Shown one piece after another: positions 32,102 to 42,484 of a stretch of DNA of 64,000 nt (its first letter is position 1; every line of letters starts with the position of its first letter). Below the pieces are notes generated by a model. The model ran no database searches. It saw only the letters and a program-made list of their open reading frames with translations, and was not told the origin of the DNA. A program made the position numbers and the translations under genes. The stretch spans positions 62,001-126,000 of the forward strand of contig JAQVCT010000004.1 of NCBI GenBank assembly GCA_028689655.1, written 5' to 3'. The DNA is from Lachnospiraceae bacterium. GTDB lineage: Bacteria > Bacillota > Clostridia > Lachnospirales > Lachnospiraceae.

Positions 32102-33514
32102 TTATATATTCCAGCCTTCTCTCAACTTTTCGATTCCTGCAATAATCTCTTTTTCTGACAATCCTCCGTATCCCAGCAGGATCACTGCCTTTTCCGGTCT
32201 ATCTGCTCTCTGAATAAAAGCTTCTGTCAGTCCATGCACCCGCACCCCTGCTCTTTCCGCCTGCTGGAGCAGTATTTTCTCATCACTGTTATCCTTCGCG
32301 TGAAGTAAGATATGGAGTCCTGCATTTTCCCCCGTGACACGAAATCTCTTTTCAAAAGGTTCCAATGCGCCAAGCAACAGGTCATGCTTCGCCTTGTAGC
32401 GCTTCCGCATCTTATTCAGGTGGCGTTCAAAATATCCCTCTCCGATAAAGTCATTCAGCATCATCTGGTCTGTGCGGGATACTGTAGACGCCATAAATCC
32501 TGCATTCTGTTCATAGGATTCCAGCAATCGCTCCGGCAATACCATGTAGCTTACACGGATAGCCGGTGCTATGGATTTGGAAAAAGTTCCGATATAGATT
32601 ACTTTTCCATGCTTGTCTGACGCCTGGAGCGAGGGAATCGGTTTCCCTTTATAACGAAATTCACTGTCATAATCGTCCTCCACAATGTACCGTTCCTCCC
32701 GCTCCGTTGCCCACTTCAGCAGTTCCATCCTGCGCCCGATTGGCATCACGATTCCCATGGGATATTGATGGGATGGCATCACATAGGCAATATCCGCACC
32801 GCTTTCCTGTAATGTCTCCACCCGCATACCATTCCTGTCCATGTCCACCATGCACATATCATAATGGCAGGATGAGAAGGCACGGTACGCCCTCTTGTAG
32901 GAGGGATCTTCCATAGCGATTTTCCGATTGCGTCCCAGTATCTTCTCCAACAAGATCAGCAGGTAGTCATTTCCCGCACCTATTACGATCTGATCCGGGG
33001 TACAGTTCACTCCTCGGGAGGCATGCAGATATCTGCTGATGGTCTCCCGCAGAGTCGGTTCCCCCTGGGCAGAACCCATGAGAAAGATCTCATCGCTATG
33101 GTTGGATAATGTATTTTTATAGACACTCTTCCAGGTAGCAAAGGGAAATCCCTCCATATCAATTCCATTCAGTGCAAAGTCAATCTCATATGTCTGTTCC
33201 GGCCTTTGCACCTCATGTGTCTGCACACGCTCTTTTTCCGGAATCGTAAAAAGATCCTCTATCTGACATACAAAATATCCGCAGCAGGGTCTCGCCTGGA
33301 TATAGCCTTCCGACAATAACTGCTCATATGCCAGATCCACCGTGCTTCTGGATATCTGTAAATATTCTGCAAGTGCACGCGTAGAGGGAAGCTTCTCATC
33401 CGTCAGAAGCTTCCCCCGTCTTATCTCATCTTTTATATATTCATAGATCTGCTGATACAGATGCACCTTGCTGGATACATCTAACTGCAACGTCAATTCA
33501 TTCATCTTTGTCAC
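32102..33514 (-). CDS. MocR/PdxR-type regulator (GntR helix-turn-helix + class I aminotransferase fold)
   Basis: A 470-residue MocR protein. The N-terminal GntR domain (about 10-78) has VHLYQQIYEYIKDEIRRGKL and LPSTRALAEYLQISRSTVDL followed by AYEQLLSEGYI. The aminotransferase-like domain has VIGAGNDYLLILLEKILG, EDDYDSEFRYKGKPIPSLQA and the PLP-lysine segment IGTFSKSIAPAIRVSYMVLP. MocR proteins use PLP as an effector or cofactor; the PdxR group activates pyridoxal synthesis, but no pdxS/pdxT lies nearby. It follows DUF2225 and glnS in the same direction, 12 bases after DUF2225, so may be expressed with them. Confidence 0.93.
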   Translation of the reverse strand: MTKMNELTLQLDVSSKVHLYQQIYEYIKDEIRRGKLLTDEKLPSTRALAEYLQISRSTVDLAYEQLLSEGYIQARPCCGYFVCQIEDLFTIPEKERVQTHEVQRPEQTYEIDFALNGIDMEGFPFATWKSVYKNTLSNHSDEIFLMGSAQGEPTLRETISRYLHASRGVNCTPDQIVIGAGNDYLLILLEKILGRNRKIAMEDPSYKRAYRAFSSCHYDMCMVDMDRNGMRVETLQESGADIAYVMPSHQYPMGIVMPIGRRMELLKWATEREERYIVEDDYDSEFRYKGKPIPSLQASDKHGKVIYIGTFSKSIAPAIRVSYMVLPERLLESYEQNAGFMASTVSRTDQMMLNDFIGEGYFERHLNKMRKRYKAKHDLLLGALEPFEKRFRVTGENAGLHILLHAKDNSDEKILLQQAERAGVRVHGLTEAFIQRADRPEKAVILLGYGGLSEKEIIAGIEKLREGWNI

Positions 33515-33526
33515 CTGTCACAGGTA

Positions 33527-34393
33527 CTATTTTCTGGATTCCTTGATCTTATTTACCAGAACCTCTCTCAGATCTCTGGCCCGATCCTTGATGCGTGGAT
33601 TCGTACCGCTGGCACCCAATATACCGGAAATCAACCTTGAAGATACATCGAACTGGTCGAATCTCAAGGCGATCACTGCGATCAGATAATCCACCGTCGC
33701 CTCATCCATGCCACACATTGGATAACTTTCATTCTGCCTGGCAGCCAGAAAACCTTCCAGCGCATTCTTAAGAAACTCTTTTTCTTCCTCTTCACCCTTT
33801 GCCTTTTTCGCCGCGTATTCTTCATCGTTCAGATCAAGATTTTCGTTTCTGCCACGAATCAGCCATGCTGTTTTCAGACAAATGTACGCTTTTTCACTGG
33901 CCTTTCCCTGCTTCACAATGGTACTTGCCAATGCCAGCTTATATCTTTCCAGGGCTTCCTCATAGGTATATACCTGGCTCATTTCTTTTTGCTCTTTGAA
34001 GACCTTCGAAATTGTCTCACGAATCTTCGACGCCTGATGTACAGACAATGTTTTAAAATATCTGCCAAGGGCAGCATAACCACATTTCGGACACATAACG
34101 ATATCATACTTCAGCATATCGATGCCTTCATACTTGGGACGCAGATCCATATCCGTGCCCACCAGCTTTGCCTTACCCACTTTCACAGTCTTCGACTTGA
34201 ATTCACTGTCACATACCGGACAGCTATATGTCTTATCAAATATAAAATCCTGCTCCATCTGTAACTGCTTCTGAAGCGGTGTCAATTGTACTTCCTGTTC
34301 ACTTTCCTCCGAATCCTCATACAGATTCGCATTTTCCAGATCTCCCAGCCCAAACTGACTCAATCCATCTAATATTCCTGCCACAGCACTCAT
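33527..34393 (-). CDS. DUF2225 family protein
   Basis: A 288-residue protein of unknown function. The zinc-ribbon-like pair of motifs typical of DUF2225 is visible: [20 protein letters not shown] near residue 60 and [15 protein letters not shown] near 105. The rest is helical, TPR-like, with the conserved [12 protein letters not shown] and [14 protein letters not shown]. The start codon overlaps the glnS stop as ATGA, so it is translationally coupled to glutaminyl-tRNA synthetase. No function is proposed. Confidence 0.88.
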   Translation of the reverse strand: MSAVAGILDGLSQFGLGDLENANLYEDSEESEQEVQLTPLQKQLQMEQDFIFDKTYSCPVCDSEFKSKTVKVGKAKLVGTDMDLRPKYEGIDMLKYDIVMCPKCGYAALGRYFKTLSVHQASKIRETISKVFKEQKEMSQVYTYEEALERYKLALASTIVKQGKASEKAYICLKTAWLIRGRNENLDLNDEEYAAKKAKGEEEEKEFLKNALEGFLAARQNESYPMCGMDEATVDYLIAVIALRFDQFDVSSRLISGILGASGTNPRIKDRARDLREVLVNKIKESRK

Positions 34394-36093
34394 CCTTTCA
34401 CTACAAATGAACTTTTTAATGATACGATTCTGTTAAATACCAGGTGATTCTCTTTGGAATCCCTGCTGTCTACACAGAAATAACCCTGACGAACAAACTG
34501 GAAACTGTCATAAGCTTTCGCATCCTGCAACTCTGATTCCACATAGCAATCCTTTAATACGGTCAAAGAATTGGGGTTCAGATTCAAGCTGCCATCTTCA
34601 TTGTAAACGCCCTTTTCTTCATCAATAATGTTCTCATAGAGACGCGCTTCTGCCTTTACAGAATGGTTGGCAGATACCCAGTGTATGGTTCCTTTTACTT
34701 TTCTGCCGGTAAATCCAGAACCGCATTTTGTCTCCGGGTCATAGGTACAGTGAATCTCAGTCACTTTTCCTGTCTCATCCTTTACAAAGCTCTCACATTT
34801 TACAAAATATGCATGCATCAGACGTACTTCATTTCCCGGGAATAAACGGAAATATTTCTTCGGCGGCTCTTCCATAAAGTCTTCTCTATCGATGTAAAGT
34901 TCACGTTCAAATGCGACCTTACGTGTGCCTAACGCCTCATTTTCCACATTATTTTGTACTTCCAGGTACTCCACCTGTCCCTCCGGATAATTATCGATGA
35001 TCAGTTTGATGGGGTCTAACACAGCCATCACTCTGGGCTTTTTCATCTTCAGATCTTCACGGATACAATACTCCAGCATGGAATATTCCGCGGAAGAGTT
35101 GCTCTTGGAGACACCACATAATTCCACGAACATTTTAATTGATTCCGGTGTAAATCCACGTCTGCGAAGGGCGGCGATGCTCACCAGTCTGGGGTCATCC
35201 CAGCCATCTACGATGCCATCCTCCACCAGTCTCTTAATATATCTCTTACCCGTCACCACATTGGTCAGGTACAGCTTGGCAAATTCGATCTGTCGTGGTG
35301 GATGTGGATATTCCAGTTCTCTTACCACCCAGTCATACAAAGGTCTGTGATCCTCAAATTCCAAAGTACAGATCGAGTGGGTGATTCCCTCAATGGCATC
35401 CTCAATGGGATGGGCGAAATCGTACATTGGATAGATACACCATTTATCTCCTGTATTGTGGTGTGTCATATGTGCCACTCGATAAATGATGGGATCTCTC
35501 ATATTAATATTCGGGCTTGTGACGTCGATCTTCGCGCGAAGCACTTTTTCTCCGTCCTCAAACTCCCCGTTTTTCATCCGCTCGAATAAGGAAAGATTCT
35601 CCTCCACGCTTCTGTTCCTGCTTGGATCTTCCTTCCCCGGCTCTGTTAAGGTACCGCGATATTCTCTCATTTCCTCCGCAGAAAGATCTGAGACATATGC
35701 TTTTCCCTTCTTGATTAATTTTACAGCACATTCATACATCTGCTCAAAATAGTTCGATGCAAAAAAAAGTCTGTCTTCCCAGTCTGCACCAAGCCATTTG
35801 ATATCTTTTTCGATAGACTCAACGAACTCCATCTTCTCTTTCGTAGGATTGGTATCGTCAAATCTCATATTGAATTTTCCATGGTATTTCTGTGCCAGAC
35901 CATAGTTCAGTAAGATAGATTTTGCATGTCCGATATGAAGATATCCGTTGGGTTCCGGTGGAAATCTTGTGTGGACAGTGTCATAGACACCCTCCGCAAG
36001 ATCCTTCTCTATTGCCTGTTCGATAAAGTTCTTTGAGACTACTTCCGTCTCTTTTTCTTCTACATTTTCGATATTCTCGTTTTTATTCATCCT
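34390..36093 (-). CDS. glnS: Glutaminyl-tRNA synthetase
   Basis: A 567-residue class I synthetase charging tRNA-Gln. HIGH motif: [20 protein letters not shown]. Acceptor-binding and fingerprint segments [38 protein letters not shown] and [20 protein letters not shown] are present. The KMSKS position is the variant VTGKRYIK just before GWDDPRL. The C-terminal beta-barrels for anticodon recognition follow ([20 protein letters not shown]). Such a gene in a Firmicute implies direct Gln-tRNA formation, not only the GatCAB route. Start at the ATG with GAGGAG upstream, 33 bases inside the longest frame. Confidence 0.96.
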   Translation of the reverse strand, partial: RMNKNENIENVEEKETEVVSKNFIEQAIEKDLAEGVYDTVHTRFPPEPNGYLHIGHAKSILLNYGLAQKYHGKFNMRFDDTNPTKEKMEFVESIEKDIKWLGADWEDRLFFASNYFEQMYECAVKLIKKGKAYVSDLSAEEMREYRGTLTEPGKEDPSRNRSVEENLSLFERMKNGEFEDGEKVLRAKIDVTSPNINMRDPIIYRVAHMTHHNTGDKWCIYPMYDFAHPIEDAIEGITHSICTLEFEDHRPLYDWVVRELEYPHPPRQIEFAKLYLTNVVTGKRYIKRLVEDGIVDGWDDPRLVSIAALRRRGFTPESIKMFVELCGVSKSNSSAEYSMLEYCIREDLKMKKPRVMAVLDPIKLIIDNYPEGQVEYLEVQNNVENEALGTRKVAFERELYIDREDFMEEPPKKYFRLFPGNEVRLMHAYFVKCESFVKDETGKVTEIHCTYDPETKCGSGFTGRKVKGTIHWVSANHSVKAEARLYENIIDEEKGVYNEDGSLNLNPNSLTVLKDCYVESELQDAKAYDSFQFVRQGYFCVDSRDSKENHLVFNRIVSLKSSFVVKG

Positions 36094-36292
36094 ATTGCAC
36101 TCCTCAGAATCATGATAAATAATCATAGCATAGATTTTTCATAAATAAAAGCTTTTCCCTTTTATTTCCCATGAAAATGTGATAAAATGACTTTAATCAA
36201 ATAAAGCGAAAATGTATATTTGTTTCTTATTGTACATATATCATACATATACATTTTGCATTGACGCTTATCTAAAAGGGAGAGTATATTTT

Positions 36293-36607
36293 ATGTTAAC
36301 AAGAATGGAAATGAAACAACGCGCAAAAGATGCCATGAAAAACGCATCCACACACCCGGTATTAGTATTTCTGGTCTACCTTGTCATCACCCTGGCAATG
36401 ACCGGAATCATTAACTTTATCACACAGTCAATCATGGTTGGAATTTCCCTGGGTTCCTCAATGGCAGATTCCAACGCAGTGAGCATCGGAGCTGCCCTCA
36501 TGATGGTTCCTGTATCATTGATCCTTTCACTGATACCTTTCGCTATCACCAGTATTCTGGCAACAGGTCTCACCGCCTACTACTTAAAGACGATCCGTCA
36601 CCAGTAG
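36293..36607 (+). pseudogene. DUF975 membrane protein, N-terminal half (cut by an in-frame TAG)
   Basis: From an ATG with GGGAGAG upstream the frame gives MLTRMEMKQRAKDAMKNAST, the usual DUF975 opening (M-x-R-x-E-L-K-x-x-A), and two membrane helices. It then ends YYLKTIRHQ-TAG. The very same frame continues past the TAG with AGMETLFAFFKSAVKIF, which is the expected middle of a DUF975 protein. A single CAG-to-TAG change would explain the break. The half would lack the C-terminal helices. Function of the family is unknown. A sequencing error cannot be excluded. Confidence 0.75.
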
Positions 36608-36613
36608 GCTGGT

Positions 36614-37048
36614 ATGGAAACTTTATTTGCTTTCTTTAAATCCGCAGTAAAGATTTTCTGCCTGTATTTTATGATTCAGTTATTCATCGTTTTATGGTCT
36701 ATGCTGTTCTTCATTCCCGGTATTATCGCTACTTACCGTTATATGATGGCAGTATTTATCTACATCGATGATCCTGATAAGGGCGTAATGCAGTGTATCA
36801 CAGAGAGTAAGATGATGATGATCGGTCACAAATGGGAATTCTTCGTACTGCAGATCTCTTTTATCCTCTGGTGGCTCCTGTGCATTGTAACATGTGGTCT
36901 TGCATCACTTTATGTTGCTCCGTACAGCAGTCTTACATATGCTGTTTACTATGATAACCTGAAGTTCATCAATACACCACAGCCGATGAATTCCAGTCCG
37001 GATCAGCAATGGTCTCAGGCATCTGACATGAACCAGCAGCAAATGTAA
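36614..37048 (+). pseudogene. DUF975 membrane protein, C-terminal half
   Basis: This is the remainder of the interrupted DUF975 gene, in the same frame. It contains the family's characteristic LWSMLFFIPGIIATYRYMMA, the CITESKMMMIGHKWEFFVLQ helix pair and LWWLLCIVTCGLASLYVAPY before a Gln/Ser-rich tail. An ATG occurs two codons after the upstream TAG, so reinitiation by terminating ribosomes is conceivable, but it has no ribosome site of its own. Without the break the whole protein would be about 251 residues, near the usual family length. Confidence 0.75.
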
Positions 37049-37064
37049 TTCAAGACACCCAAAA

Positions 37065-37104
37065 GAGACGTTGGATATTCACATATTCCAACGCCTCTTT
37101 TTTT
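37065..37104 (+). terminator. Intrinsic terminator of the DUF975 gene
   Basis: GAGACGTTGGATAT pairs with ATATTCCAACGCCTC (minor bulges), followed by seven T. It starts 17 bases after the DUF975 stop. The dispersed repeat copy 2 begins exactly at the end of its T-run. Confidence 0.88.
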
Positions 37105-37170
37105 ATTTAATGGGAATCACCCTTTGAAATTTCCTATGGGCGATATCTTCGACACTGCTAATCCCTGCCT
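37105..37170 (-). repeat. Dispersed repeat, copy 2
   Basis: The minus strand reads GCAGTGTCGAAGATATCGCC then CATAGGAAATTTCAAAGG, closely matching copy 1 near 12.65 kb. In one frame it encodes AVSKISPIGNFKG. It lies between the DUF975 terminator and the amidotransferase gene, in non-coding DNA. No target-site duplication or transposase accompanies it. Confidence 0.75.
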
Positions 37171-37276
37171 TTTTTATATCTTATAATGTATATCTTATAA
37201 AGTGTATCTTGTAACCTGCAGGATGCGGCCTCATATACTACAGTAGAGTTATGATGAATTCATACAGGATGGGATT

Positions 37277-37936
37277 ATGGACCATGTTTTCATTGCCGGA
37301 TATGATGGGGATACGAAAAATTACCAGATGATGCTGCGAAAGATGGGAATTCCCTTTACCGTAATGTCTGAGGATGTGGTGACGGACTTATGGCAGGGGC
37401 GCTTCTCCCTGCGTTCCCCCGATGTCCACAGTTACACCGCGCTGCTGCTCCCCGGTGGCGGTGATATTACCTGGGACTGCCTCTTTGATCGGCAGCAGTT
37501 TCTGATCCTGCATGCCTTTGTGTGCAGTCGTAAGCCTGTACTGGGAATCTGTAAGGGGATGCAGCTCATCAATCTGTATTTCGGTGGGACGCTGTACGAG
37601 CACCTGTCCAGTGCCAGTATTCACTGCTTCGACTCCATCCGCAAAATCGATCAGATTCATTCCACCTGTCTGCTTCCTGACACATACCTGTCCAGACTAT
37701 ATGGCCATTCCGTGAAAACAAACAGTGCACATCATCAGGGATGTGCACTGCCAGGCAGCGGGTTACTACCCGCCCAATATTCTGTTGACTCTGTCTTAGA
37801 AGGCTTCTACCACGCTGTTCTCCCTGTCTGGGGCGTTCAGTGGCACCCGGAACGTACCTCTTATTTTCAGCAGCGCACACCTGTGGCAGATGGCTCCATG
37901 CTTTTTGATTTTTTCTTATCTACTAATATCTACTAA
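37277..37936 (+). CDS. Class I glutamine amidotransferase-like peptidase (gamma-glutamyl-GABA hydrolase family)
   Basis: A 219-residue enzyme of the PuuD/PF07722 type. It has LLLPGGGDITW (oxyanion region), the nucleophile elbow GICKGMQLINLYFGGTLYEH (catalytic Cys) and PVWGVQWHPERTS (catalytic His with its Glu). The family hydrolyses gamma-glutamyl amide bonds, for example gamma-glutamyl-GABA; the exact substrate here is unknown. It is monocistronic, and its 3' end overlaps that of the convergent GGDEF-EAL gene by about 20 bases. Confidence 0.9.
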   Translation: MDHVFIAGYDGDTKNYQMMLRKMGIPFTVMSEDVVTDLWQGRFSLRSPDVHSYTALLLPGGGDITWDCLFDRQQFLILHAFVCSRKPVLGICKGMQLINLYFGGTLYEHLSSASIHCFDSIRKIDQIHSTCLLPDTYLSRLYGHSVKTNSAHHQGCALPGSGLLPAQYSVDSVLEGFYHAVLPVWGVQWHPERTSYFQQRTPVADGSMLFDFFLSTNIY

Positions 37937-39313
37937 TTTTTCTACTAATTTTTCCGCATATTTCTCTTCGAAGGCATCCCTTTTCATGGGTCTGTCAAAG
38001 TAGTATCCCTGAATCAACTGCACTTTCATACCTTCCAATACTTTATACTGCTCCTTGGTCTCGATTCCCTCCACGCAGATACTGACTCCGATGCTGCCAG
38101 CCAGTTCGGATATCATCTTAATAAAAGATTGGGAGTAGTTGTCCTCGGCCAGGTCAATGACAAAACTCTGGTCTACTTTGATCACATCCAGCGGAATCTC
38201 ACGGATATGATTCAGTGAGGAATATCCCGTTCCAAAATCATCCAGTGCGATTCGAACCCCAAGCTTTCTGATATTTCCCAGGATCTCCTTCATACGTTCC
38301 ATATCGTTGATCGCCAGGCTTTCCGTGACCTCAAGGGTAAGATTCTTCGGCAGGATGCCGGTCTCCTCTATAGTACTCTTCACGATATCCACGATGTCGG
38401 GCTGCAGCAGCTGCACCACCGAAAGATTCACATTTACCTTATAATCGGGATATCCGTTGTCATTCCAGTTCTTACAGGCCTTGCAGGCTTCCCGCAATAC
38501 ATAATTACCGATGGGATTGATCAACCCAAGATATTCCGCCAGCGGGATGAAGTCTGTGGGTGATATGAAGCCCAGTTCGTTGCTGTTCCATCGTATGAGC
38601 GCCTCCGCTCCCGTGCAGGGCAGTCCCTTCCTCTGGATATCAATGATCGGCTGATAATATACTTCAAATTCCTTGTATCCATCCACCGTGGCATCACGCA
38701 TATTCTTCTCCATGTCCAATCTCTTGTTGGAGGAAGAATTAATCTTATCCGAATAATATGCAACACGGTTCTTACCACTTTTCTTTGCCTCATACATGGC
38801 AATATCTGCTTTTTTGATCAGATTCTGTACGCTGTCACCATCCTCCGGAAAATTGACCACACCCATGCTCATGGTACAGTAATAATCTGCATCTTTTAAG
38901 AACCAGGGCTTATTAAAGATCTCCTTGATCTCCTCCAGAATCAGGTTGAATCTCTGATAACTTTCCGGTGGAACCAATATGACAAATTCGTCGCCGCCCA
39001 TTCTGTAGCAGGTGGTCTTAATACCATCAATGTTCTGCAGACTGTGGGAGATCGCCTTTAACAGCACATCCCCATATTGGTGTCCCAGTCCATCATTGAT
39101 ATGCTTAAAATCATCCAGATCCAGATAAAGTAACGCTCCTTTGTCTCCATCCTTTTTCGCCTCATCGATATGCCTTGCCAGATCACGTTCACAGCACATA
39201 CGATTATAGAGTCCTGTCAGGAAATCCGTGTACGCCTGCTGCTCAATTTTCCTCTGATATACCTTTTTATCTGTGATATCATACACAGAGCCACCTGTCT
39301 GCCATCCCCCCAT
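37916..39313 (-). pseudogene. GGDEF-EAL protein, C-terminal part (after frameshift)
   Basis: This frame encodes the end of a PAS domain (SVYDITDKKVYQRKIEQQAY), a GGDEF domain with intact YRMGGDEFVILV, and an EAL domain with GAEALIRWNS, KVNVNLSVVQLLQ, LTLEVTES and IALDDFGTGYSSLNHIR. Both halves keep their catalytic signatures, so the polypeptide could make or break cyclic di-GMP if translated. The first ATG of the frame (MGGWQTGG) has no ribosome site and lies in the overlap with the upstream frame, so expression as a separate protein is doubtful. Confidence 0.8.
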
Positions 39314-40608
39314 TTAATATAGGTATAATGCAGATCATACCAGCGATTCTTCAGGATATGATTGATCTCAAAAGTGCCGCCTTTATTGCCGATTGGCTGT
39401 CCTTTTTCAAATAATTCGTCTAAGGTACCATCTTTATATTCCTTATCAAAATTATTTCTCAACATTTTATTTACAAATAATACTTTCTTCGTCACGATAT
39501 CCTTCACATAGATAGCACTGCCCACATTGTCCAGGATTGCCTCCAGTGAAGTATAGGAACTCAGCAGTGAATTTTTCTGTATTCTCCTGATCAGGATACT
39601 TTGCAATACTTTAGTGGCATTGTTGGCAAACTTGATCTCCTCGATCTGCCATTCTCTCTCATACTGGCATTCATTAAAACATACATACATGCTGAGCTGA
39701 TTATTAATATAGACAGGAATCACCATGGCCGCCATTGTATGCGACGCTTCCATGACTTCTCTTTCCTCCACGGAGATCCTGGTCTCCGAAGAGATTGCCA
39801 TGGTCTTTTGATATCGCAGCAGTGGAGACATGGGAATATTGCGCACCTGGTCAAAGACAGATACCACCCCTGGCGCACCCCACTCCGCCATGACATCCAT
39901 GGTCTCTCCATCCTTATTTAATCGAAACACCTGGGCACTGCTGGTCTCCAGATATTTTCCTGCCACCCTGAGGATCTCTTCCATAATACTCTCGATGGCA
40001 TCATCGCTTTCCAACATCTGCACGATGGTGGTGATGGCTTCCGTCCTTTTCAAAGAAACCGTCATTTCTTCCTGTGAAGATTTACTTCTTCTGTTCTCCG
40101 CTTCCGTTTCAAAAAGTCTGACCTTCGCATCCATTATCTCAAAAGAACTCTCTCTCAAAAGATCAAGTGCCTGGTAAAACTTGTGGGTACTTGTCATCGT
40201 CCTGATCTCCACCGGTTTTCTATGATATCCACTGGTGTCATAGTCCTCCAGAACGGCACAAATAAGCCAGTTCATTACCGGCTTGTTATCTGACCTTATA
40301 GAAATTGCTGCTAATTTCACATTGGGGTACTCGGTATCCTCTACTACCTGTTCCTCTAACGTACTGTTCGCGATTCTCGCATAAATTGATTTCCACTTTT
40401 CTGCTGGAATAAGTTCTCTTATTCGCTGGACATCTTCCGCCTCACCGGTTATGTCTGTGATCCATTGACCTTTTTCGTCTGTACAAATAATAAATAAATT
40501 GGAAACCTCACTGAATCGCTTTTGCGTTTTCTGTATCAGTTTTTCATCTAATATCTGTCCATAAAGTGCTTTGGGATCGCTGGAATAGCTCTGTTGTATT
40601 GTCCGCAC
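39217..40608 (-). pseudogene. GGDEF-EAL protein, N-terminal sensory part (before frameshift)
   Basis: It starts at a GTG with GGAGG 9 bases upstream. There is an N-terminal sensor-like region (about 1-180), a GAF-like domain (about 190-345, EEILRVAGKYLETSSAQVFR ... MVIPVYINNQLSMYVCFNE) and a PAS domain (about 355-450) reaching WYDLHYTYIKWGDGRQVAL. There it leaves the expected frame and ends out of frame (CMISQIKRYIRG...). The PAS continues in the other frame as SVYDITDKK. A one-base loss (or two-base gain) between about 39272 and 39300, in or after GTGGCTCTGTG, explains this. A 6-G run sits just upstream. The intact protein would be about 900 residues. Confidence 0.8.
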
Positions 40609-40887
40609 TTAATAGCCTCCAAACATTCTCTTACTTATTTGTCATAATATCTCCCCAGATATATACCAAATGTACTATAATTTTACATGAAACGGTCTGG
40701 AAATGCAATATATTGCACTTTAATGTTTCACTATTTTATATCAGTTTTATATCAGTGTTTAAAATTCTTTCCCAAATATTCCTTTTATCATAAAATCACC
40801 TTAATTTTGTCTGTATTTTATCCCTGAAAAATGGTATCGTATAATATAGATTTATATGTAAAAACAGAAATGGAGTTATAATCCTAT

Positions 40888-42375
40888 ATGAAATTACCTA
40901 AGTATACCAAACATACGGAACACGTCCTGGAATGTGCCTTTTATCTGCTTGTCTTTGCTACCATCGCAGTATTTGCCATTCTGCAGCCCTTCGGTGTCCC
41001 GCCGGACGAGATCAACCGCTACAAGGTCGTGCAGTATATCTGCATTCATGGAAAGCTTCCCATAGGTTCCGACCCGGAGGTCATCATCGGCGGATATGGT
41101 GCCTCCTATGCGTTCCAGCCGATTCTGTCCTACATTATCATGGGGTTCATCATGCGCCCCATCTTCCAGTTTTCCCAGGATTCCTTTGTGCTGGCATATG
41201 TAGCAAGATTTGTGAATGTCTTCATCGGTGTGATCATGGCATACTTTGTGCGGAAAATAGCAAAAGAAGTCTTTGACTCACCGGTCCTGCAATGGCTGTT
41301 CACGCTGTTGGTGGTGCTCCTGCCACAGAATCTGTTCCTGCATTCCTATGTGAACACGGATTCCATGGCTGCTCTGGCGACTGCCATCATCATCTACGCC
41401 TGCATTCGTGGTATGAAGACCGCCTGGAATACCCGTGCCTGCATCACTCTGGCGATGGGTATCATCCTGTGCGCCCTTTCCTACTATAATGCTTACAGTG
41501 TGATATTGTGCAGCATCCTGTTATTCCTATTCAGTTTTATGGATTTCTCCTCCGGCAAGATGAAGCTCCGGATGAGACCCATGCTGCAAAAGGGGATCTT
41601 CATATCCGCGATGGTGCTCCTGGGCATCGGCTGGTGGTTCATCCGAAACGCCATCCTCTATGACGGTGATTTTATCGGCATGACTGCCCGCATGAAAAGT
41701 GCTGCCGAGACCTGCATTCCCATGTTCCATCCAGATCTGAAAGAGACAATACAAAGTGCCGGATATCCCATCACGTACCTTTTTCGTGAGACTTTGTTCC
41801 TGCACACTTTATATGAAAGTTTTATCGCAACCTTTGGCACCATGGATATCTTCACCTATCCCTGGATCTACACTGTTTACCGGGTGATATTTGCAGGCTC
41901 TCTGCTGTGCCTGCTGCTCCCACTGAGAGGGAAGTTACCCACTGTTCAGACCTCTGCGCCGGAGAACACCAGCTCCCGTGGCACCGTTGAAAGGCCATCT
42001 GAATCTATTACAGAAACGTATTTAAGGGGCATTTCCAATGGTACGAAGCAGTTCTTTAATGTGCTCATGTTCCTGGATATGGTCATCGTGGCCGGCTTAT
42101 GTGTATGGTATTCCTACTCCTGGGATTATCAGCCCCAGGGACGCTATGTCCTGCCGCTACTCATTCCGCTGATGTACTTCATCAGTGTTGGGATCTCGAA
42201 GCTGGATGCATATCTTACAATTCACGTGGCCCACGGCAAACAGATTGCACTTATGATCGAGTTCCTCATCATCACATTTGTCATCGCAGCATTGGCAAGC
42301 ACCATGCTGGGTTCCGTGATTCCTTACTACCGAACCCATGATAACTGGCTTCGATTGGCACTGCAGAGCTGGTGA
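40888..42375 (+). CDS. DUF2142-type multispanning membrane protein (GT-C-like)
   Basis: A 495-residue protein with about eleven membrane helices. After the first helix comes PFGVPPDEINRYKVVQYICI, the acidic loop motif of DUF2142/GT-C glycosyltransferase-like proteins, and later PQNLFLHSYVNTDSMAALAT and IGWWFIRNAILYDGDFIGMT. These suggest transfer of sugars from a lipid carrier at the outer face, but activity is not established for the family. The C-terminal part has YQPQGRYVLPLLIPLMYFIS. It is a lone gene; a terminator follows. The preceding 279-base gap carries no visible gene. Confidence 0.82.
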   Translation: MKLPKYTKHTEHVLECAFYLLVFATIAVFAILQPFGVPPDEINRYKVVQYICIHGKLPIGSDPEVIIGGYGASYAFQPILSYIIMGFIMRPIFQFSQDSFVLAYVARFVNVFIGVIMAYFVRKIAKEVFDSPVLQWLFTLLVVLLPQNLFLHSYVNTDSMAALATAIIIYACIRGMKTAWNTRACITLAMGIILCALSYYNAYSVILCSILLFLFSFMDFSSGKMKLRMRPMLQKGIFISAMVLLGIGWWFIRNAILYDGDFIGMTARMKSAAETCIPMFHPDLKETIQSAGYPITYLFRETLFLHTLYESFIATFGTMDIFTYPWIYTVYRVIFAGSLLCLLLPLRGKLPTVQTSAPENTSSRGTVERPSESITETYLRGISNGTKQFFNVLMFLDMVIVAGLCVWYSYSWDYQPQGRYVLPLLIPLMYFISVGISKLDAYLTIHVAHGKQIALMIEFLIITFVIAALASTMLGSVIPYYRTHDNWLRLALQSW

Positions 42376-42400
42376 TCCAAGCTATGCATCATATTATAAA

Positions 42401-42440
42401 AGCACCAGAAATCTAACATTGATGATTTCCGGTGCTTTTA
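42401..42440. terminator. Bidirectional terminator
   Basis: AGCACCAGAAATC pairs with GATTTCCGGTGCT (one mismatch), with TTTTA on the plus side and TTTTATAA on the minus side. It ends the DUF2142 gene and the convergent epimerase operon. TTCATTGCTA is directly repeated just beyond it. Confidence 0.85.
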
Positions 42441-42484
42441 TTCATTGCTATTCATTGCTATTTATTCTATCGTATTGCATCTTA

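Noticed and set aside
37500..37880. Several antisense frames inside the amidotransferase gene
   Set aside because: They mirror the codons of an enzyme with intact catalytic motifs and have no ribosome sites.
39217..39313. Programmed frameshift in the GGDEF-EAL gene
   Set aside because: There is a G6 run, but shifting there gives WGGWQTGG in place of the expected WGDGRQV of a PAS domain, so the break more likely lies later and is mutational.
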